From Microbacterium sediminis (GTDB taxonomy: Bacteria > Actinomycetota > Actinomycetes > Actinomycetales > Microbacteriaceae): 64,000 nt of DNA. Below the pieces are notes generated by a model. It was not told the DNA's origin and ran no database searches. It was given only the letters and a program-made list of their open reading frames with translations. The position numbers and the translations under genes were made by a program. Shown one piece after another: positions 60,466 through 64,000 of this stretch. The first letter of the stretch is position 1; the number at the start of each line of letters is the position of its first letter. Location of the stretch: the NCBI RefSeq assembly GCF_004564075.1, contig NZ_CP038256.1, positions 744,001-808,000 on the forward strand. Direction: 5' to 3'.

Positions 60466-62490
60466 TCAGCCCTCGTTCACCGTCTGCAGGAGGGCGTAGA
60501 GCTCCTCCGGCGTGGCCGCGGCCTTGAGCTTCGCGATCTGCTCGTCGTCCGAGAACAGCGTCGCGACGTTCGACAGCAGCGAGAGGTGCTCGTCGCCCTT
60601 GCCGGCGATGCCGACGACGAAGGTCGCCGTCTCGCCGTCCCAGTCGACGCCGCCGTCGTAGCGGACCACGGTGAGCGCCGACGCCAGCACGGCGTCCTTC
60701 GCCTCGTTGGTGCCGTGCGGGATGGCCAGCTCGTTGCCCATGTACGTCGACACCGTCTGCTCGCGGGCGAGCATGGCGTCGTAGTACGCGCCGGTGACCG
60801 CACCGGCGGCCTGCAGCATGTCGGCCGCCTCGCGCAGCGCCTCGTCGCGCGAGACCGATCCGGCGTGGATGCGCACGCGCTCGGGGGCGAGCACGCTGTC
60901 GGTCGCGGCGGGGGCGGCGGGTGCCGCCTCGGCCGCGACGGGCTCGGCCGCGCCGCCCTGCTGCTGCTCGAGCAGCATGCGCGTGATCTCGTCGTAGCGC
61001 GGCGAGTTCATGAAGTTGTCCACCGAGACGTGCAGGGCCGACTGCTCGCGCTGCTGGGCGCGCTCGGTCAGCTGCTGCTGCGTGACGACGAGGTCGGCGG
61101 TGCCGTCCAGCGCCGCGATCGCCTTGTTGGTGACGGTGACGCCCTCGATGCCGGCGGCCTTGAACTTGTTGCGCAGCACGCTCGCGCCCATGGCCGACGA
61201 GCCCATGCCGGCGTCGCACGCGAACACGACCTTCTGGATCGTCTTGGTGGCGGTCGCGGTGCCGCCGGCGACGAGGCCGCCGAGCACGCTCGACTTGCGG
61301 CCCTTGTTGGCCTCGGTCTGGGCCACCGCCGAGGCGAAGCCGTCGGCGCCGGCGGCCTCGGCCGCGAGGTCGCGCTTGCGGCTGCCGAGGAGGAACAGCA
61401 TGCTCACGAGGAACGTCACGCCCGCCGAGAGGATCACCGACAGGATCACGCCGAGGTGGCTGCCGGGGGCGGTCTGGATCAGCACCGCGAAGATCGACCC
61501 TGGGGAGGCCGGCGCGACGAGGCCCGACTGGAAGATCACGTTGGTCAGCACGCCCGTGGCGCCACCGGCGATGAGGCCGAGCAGCAGGATCGGCTTGGCG
61601 AGCACGTACGGGAAGTACACCTCGTGGATGCCGCCGAGGAACTGGATGATCCAGGCGCCGGGGGCCGTCGCGCGGGCGGCGCCCACGCCGAACAGGGCGA
61701 TCGCGAGGAGCAGGCCGGCGCCGGGGCCGGGGTTGGCCTCGACGAGGAACAGCAGGCTGCGGCCGGTCTCGGTGGCCTGCTCGCTGCCGATCGGGGTGAA
61801 CACGCCGTGGTTGATCGCGTTGTTGAGGAAGAGCACCTTGGCGGGCTCGACGATGATGCTCGCGAGCGGGATGAGGCCCGTGTCCACGAGCCAGCCGACG
61901 ACGGCGCCGAGCAGGTCGGTGAGCCACTTCATGGCCGGCGCGAGCCAGAAGAACGCCGCCAGGGCGGTGAAGAAGGCCACGAAGCCCGCGGAGAAGTTGT
62001 CCACGAGCATCTCGAAGCCGGCCCGGACCTTGCCCGCCCACAGCTTCTCGACCTGCTTGAGGATCAGCGCCGCGACGGGGCCGGCGACCATGGCGCCGAG
62101 GAACATCACGGTGCCGGCGGCGCCGATGATCACGCCGAACGCGGCCACGGCACCGACCACGCCACCGCGGTGACCGTAGACCACGTTGCCGCCGGTGAAG
62201 GCGATCAGCAGGGGCAGCAGGTACGTGATGATCGGGCTGACGAGACCGATCCACTCGGTGCCGTCGGAGGCGGTGCCGCCGCCGAGCATCGCCGAGTCGG
62301 CCCAGCGCCACGCCGGGATCGGGCCGCTGTTGCCGAGCCAGCCGGTGTCGATGAACAGGGCCGTGATGAGGCCCCACGCGATGAACGCCGCGATGTTGGG
62401 CATGATCATGCCCGAGAGGAACGTGCCGAACTTCTGCACGCCCACGCGGACCGTGCCGGGCGACTTCGCCGCGGCTGCTGTGTCAGTCAT
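60466..62490 (-). CDS. mtlA: Mannitol-specific PTS enzyme II, EIICBA
   Basis: 674-residue permease and phosphotransferase importing mannitol as mannitol 1-phosphate. IIC membrane domain about 1-370 with NHG (227-229) and GGIHE (286-290); IIB about 418-510 with the phosphocysteine Cys425 (FACDAGMGSSAMG); an Ala/Pro linker; IIA about 530-674 with the phosphohistidine His592 (AIPHGTNEAK). Full E. coli-type fusion, which is less common in Gram-positives. Between ptsI and mtlD on the same strand. Confidence 0.96.
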   Translation of the reverse strand: MTDTAAAAKSPGTVRVGVQKFGTFLSGMIMPNIAAFIAWGLITALFIDTGWLGNSGPIPAWRWADSAMLGGGTASDGTEWIGLVSPIITYLLPLLIAFTGGNVVYGHRGGVVGAVAAFGVIIGAAGTVMFLGAMVAGPVAALILKQVEKLWAGKVRAGFEMLVDNFSAGFVAFFTALAAFFWLAPAMKWLTDLLGAVVGWLVDTGLIPLASIIVEPAKVLFLNNAINHGVFTPIGSEQATETGRSLLFLVEANPGPGAGLLLAIALFGVGAARATAPGAWIIQFLGGIHEVYFPYVLAKPILLLGLIAGGATGVLTNVIFQSGLVAPASPGSIFAVLIQTAPGSHLGVILSVILSAGVTFLVSMLFLLGSRKRDLAAEAAGADGFASAVAQTEANKGRKSSVLGGLVAGGTATATKTIQKVVFACDAGMGSSAMGASVLRNKFKAAGIEGVTVTNKAIAALDGTADLVVTQQQLTERAQQREQSALHVSVDNFMNSPRYDEITRMLLEQQQGGAAEPVAAEAAPAAPAATDSVLAPERVRIHAGSVSRDEALREAADMLQAAGAVTGAYYDAMLAREQTVSTYMGNELAIPHGTNEAKDAVLASALTVVRYDGGVDWDGETATFVVGIAGKGDEHLSLLSNVATLFSDDEQIAKLKAAATPEELYALLQTVNEG

Positions 62491-62531
62491 GGATTCGTCT
62501 TTCTGGGTATGGGGAGGGTGGATTCGGGTGA

Positions 62532-64000
62532 TCACGAGATGGCGGCGCGCGCGGCCTCGCGGGCGGCGCCGGCGTCGGTGGTGGCCAGGGCGGCCTGCGC
62601 GATGCGGCGCGCGTCGTCGAGCGTGTGGCGCTTCAGCTCCGCGCGCACATCGACGAGCGAGCGCGGCGACATCGACAGGGTCGTGGCGCCGAGGCCCACG
62701 AGCACGACCGCGAGCAGCGGATCGGCGGCCGCCTGGCCGCAGATGCCGACGGGCTTGCCGTGGCGGGCGCCGGCGGCGCCGACCTCGGCGATCAGGCGCA
62801 GCACGGCGGGGTGCCAGGGGTCCTGGAAGGACGACACCGTGCCGAGCAGGCGATCGGCGGCCATCGTGTACTGCACGAGGTCGTTGGTGCCGATGGAGCC
62901 GAAGTCCGTGTGCTGCAGGATCGCGTCGGCCAGCAGGGCCGCGGCGGGCACCTCGACCATGACCCCGGCCGTCTTCAGGCCGTGCTCGTGCGCGAGCTCG
63001 GTGAAGTACTGCGCCTCCTCGACGTTCGAGACCATGGGGGCCATCACCCACAGGTCGGCGTCGGTGGCGGCATCGGCCTGGGCGAGGGCGGTGAGCTGGT
63101 CGCGCAGGATCTGCTCGTGCGCGCGCAGGCTGCGCAGGCCCCGCAGGCCGAGCGCCGGGTTCTGCTCGTCGCCGTCGGTGAGGAACTTCAGCGGCTTGTC
63201 GGCGCCGGCGTCGAGCACGCGCACGACGACCTTCTTGCCGGGGAACGCCGCGAGCAGCTTCTCGTACGAGGCGCGCTGGGCATCGACCGTGGGGGCCTCG
63301 TCGGCGCTGAGGAAGAGGAACTCCGTGCGGAACAGGCCCACGCCCTCGGCGCCGAGGTCCACCGCCTCGGCGGCGGCGTCGGGATTGCCGAGGTTGGCCA
63401 GCAGCGGGATCGCCGTGCCGTCGGCCAGCTCGCCCGGGGTGACGGGCGCGGCGGCGGCGGCCTTGCGGCGCTCGACGCGCTCGTCGGCCTCCGCGAGCTG
63501 CTCCGCGGTGGGGTCGAGCACGACCACGCCGGCGGCGGCGTCGACGAGCACCGTCGCGCCGTCGACGAGGCCGGGGTGCTCGCCCGTGCCGACCACGGCC
63601 GTGATGCCCTTGTCGCCCGCGAGGATCGCCGTGTGCGACGTGGGGCCGCCCTCGGTGGTGACCACCGCGAGCACCTTGTCCAGATCGAGCAGGGCGGTGT
63701 CGGCCGGGGCGAGGTCGTCGGCCACGAGCACGAACGGGTGGTCGAGCTCGGGCACGCCGGGGGCCGGGACGCCCCGCAGCTGCGCGATGACGCGCTGCGA
63801 GACGTCGGCGAGGTCGGCGGCGCGCTCGCCGAGGTAGCCGCCCATCTCCTGCAGCGTCTGCGCGAAGCGGGCGAACGCCGTGTGCACCGCGTACTCGGCG
63901 GTGCGGCCCTCGTCGATGAGCTCGCCGACCTGCTCCTCGAGCGTCGGGTCCTCGGCCATCATGGCCTGCGCCTCGAGCACCTCCTGCGCGGCACCGCCGG
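62532..64000 (-). CDS. ptsI: PTS enzyme I (5' end outside the window)
   Basis: Phosphoenolpyruvate-protein phosphotransferase, which charges HPr for all PTS uptake. The frame is open to the window edge, so the start is missing; what remains begins in the N-terminal helical domain (AQAMMAEDPTLEEQV). The active-site histidine lies in TTEGGPTSHTAIL. The PEP-binding domain has FRTEFLFL, NPALGLRGLR and the C-terminal GICGQAAADP with its catalytic cysteine. Upstream of mtlA by 41 bases; here the general PTS gene sits with mannitol genes. Confidence 0.96.
   Translation of the reverse strand, partial: GGAAQEVLEAQAMMAEDPTLEEQVGELIDEGRTAEYAVHTAFARFAQTLQEMGGYLGERAADLADVSQRVIAQLRGVPAPGVPELDHPFVLVADDLAPADTALLDLDKVLAVVTTEGGPTSHTAILAGDKGITAVVGTGEHPGLVDGATVLVDAAAGVVVLDPTAEQLAEADERVERRKAAAAAPVTPGELADGTAIPLLANLGNPDAAAEAVDLGAEGVGLFRTEFLFLSADEAPTVDAQRASYEKLLAAFPGKKVVVRVLDAGADKPLKFLTDGDEQNPALGLRGLRSLRAHEQILRDQLTALAQADAATDADLWVMAPMVSNVEEAQYFTELAHEHGLKTAGVMVEVPAAALLADAILQHTDFGSIGTNDLVQYTMAADRLLGTVSSFQDPWHPAVLRLIAEVGAAGARHGKPVGICGQAAADPLLAVVLVGLGATTLSMSPRSLVDVRAELKRHTLDDARRIAQAALATTDAGAAREAARAAIS

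Overview
The window is very G+C-rich DNA from a high-G+C Gram-positive bacterium. It looks most like a member of Microbacteriaceae, near Microbacterium. The grounds are a RamB/ScfR-type regulator beside GTP-dependent PEP carboxykinase, the four-gene actinobacterial succinate dehydrogenase layout, many GTG starts, many 1- or 4-base gene overlaps (TGATG, ATGA, GTGA), and many probable leaderless promoters (a TAnnnT box 6-8 bases before the start codon). I see no rRNA, tRNA, phage, insertion sequence or CRISPR. Most of the window is ordinary chromosome with two dense catabolic blocks inserted in it.

Layout. 1-8160: amino-acid permease, ramB/scfR regulator, divergent pckG, S9 peptidase, winged-helix protein. 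8200-12190: a long palindromic intergenic element, an ABC exporter led by a 65-residue HTH protein with two palindromic operators, and a FAD disulfide oxidoreductase. 12202-19325: an oligopeptide-type ABC importer (binding protein, two permeases, fused double ATPase) and an aldehyde dehydrogenase. 19444-28470: a MarR-controlled sugar operon (split transketolase, zinc dehydrogenase, RbsABC-type importer, SDR, TIM-barrel isomerase) with no sugar kinase in it.

28598-41989 is the most interesting block. It holds an aryl-alcohol-type dehydrogenase plus a GntR/FadR regulator, a Liv-type importer, a LigM-like tetrahydrofolate-dependent O-demethylase, galB-galC-galD (the lower gallate pathway), a VOC-family (type I) extradiol dioxygenase and an MHS-type MFS transporter. 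Three copies of a TNGTNNACNA-type operator lie upstream of the dehydrogenase/GntR pair, the importer, and the divergent ligM/galB genes. This suggests one regulon for methoxylated aromatic acids. Together the genes suggest that 3-O-methylgallate (or a relative) is imported, demethylated to gallate, cleaved to 4-oxalomesaconate by an enzyme of an unexpected family, and converted to pyruvate plus oxaloacetate.

42319-47405: a small membrane protein, the riboflavin operon ribD-ribE-ribBA-ribH under an FMN riboswitch, and an Fpg/Nei-type glycosylase. 47406-48350 is a gene-free array of about five copies of a 176-bp direct repeat. 48351-51000: a frameshifted GNAT gene, trpS, a second copy of the long palindromic element, and xthA. 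51092-54571: sdhCDAB. 54728-59247: manC, the nucleoside-salvage operon cdd-deoA-add, and a small membrane protein. 59323-64000: mtlD, mtlA (EIICBA) and the 3' part of ptsI, which runs off the window.
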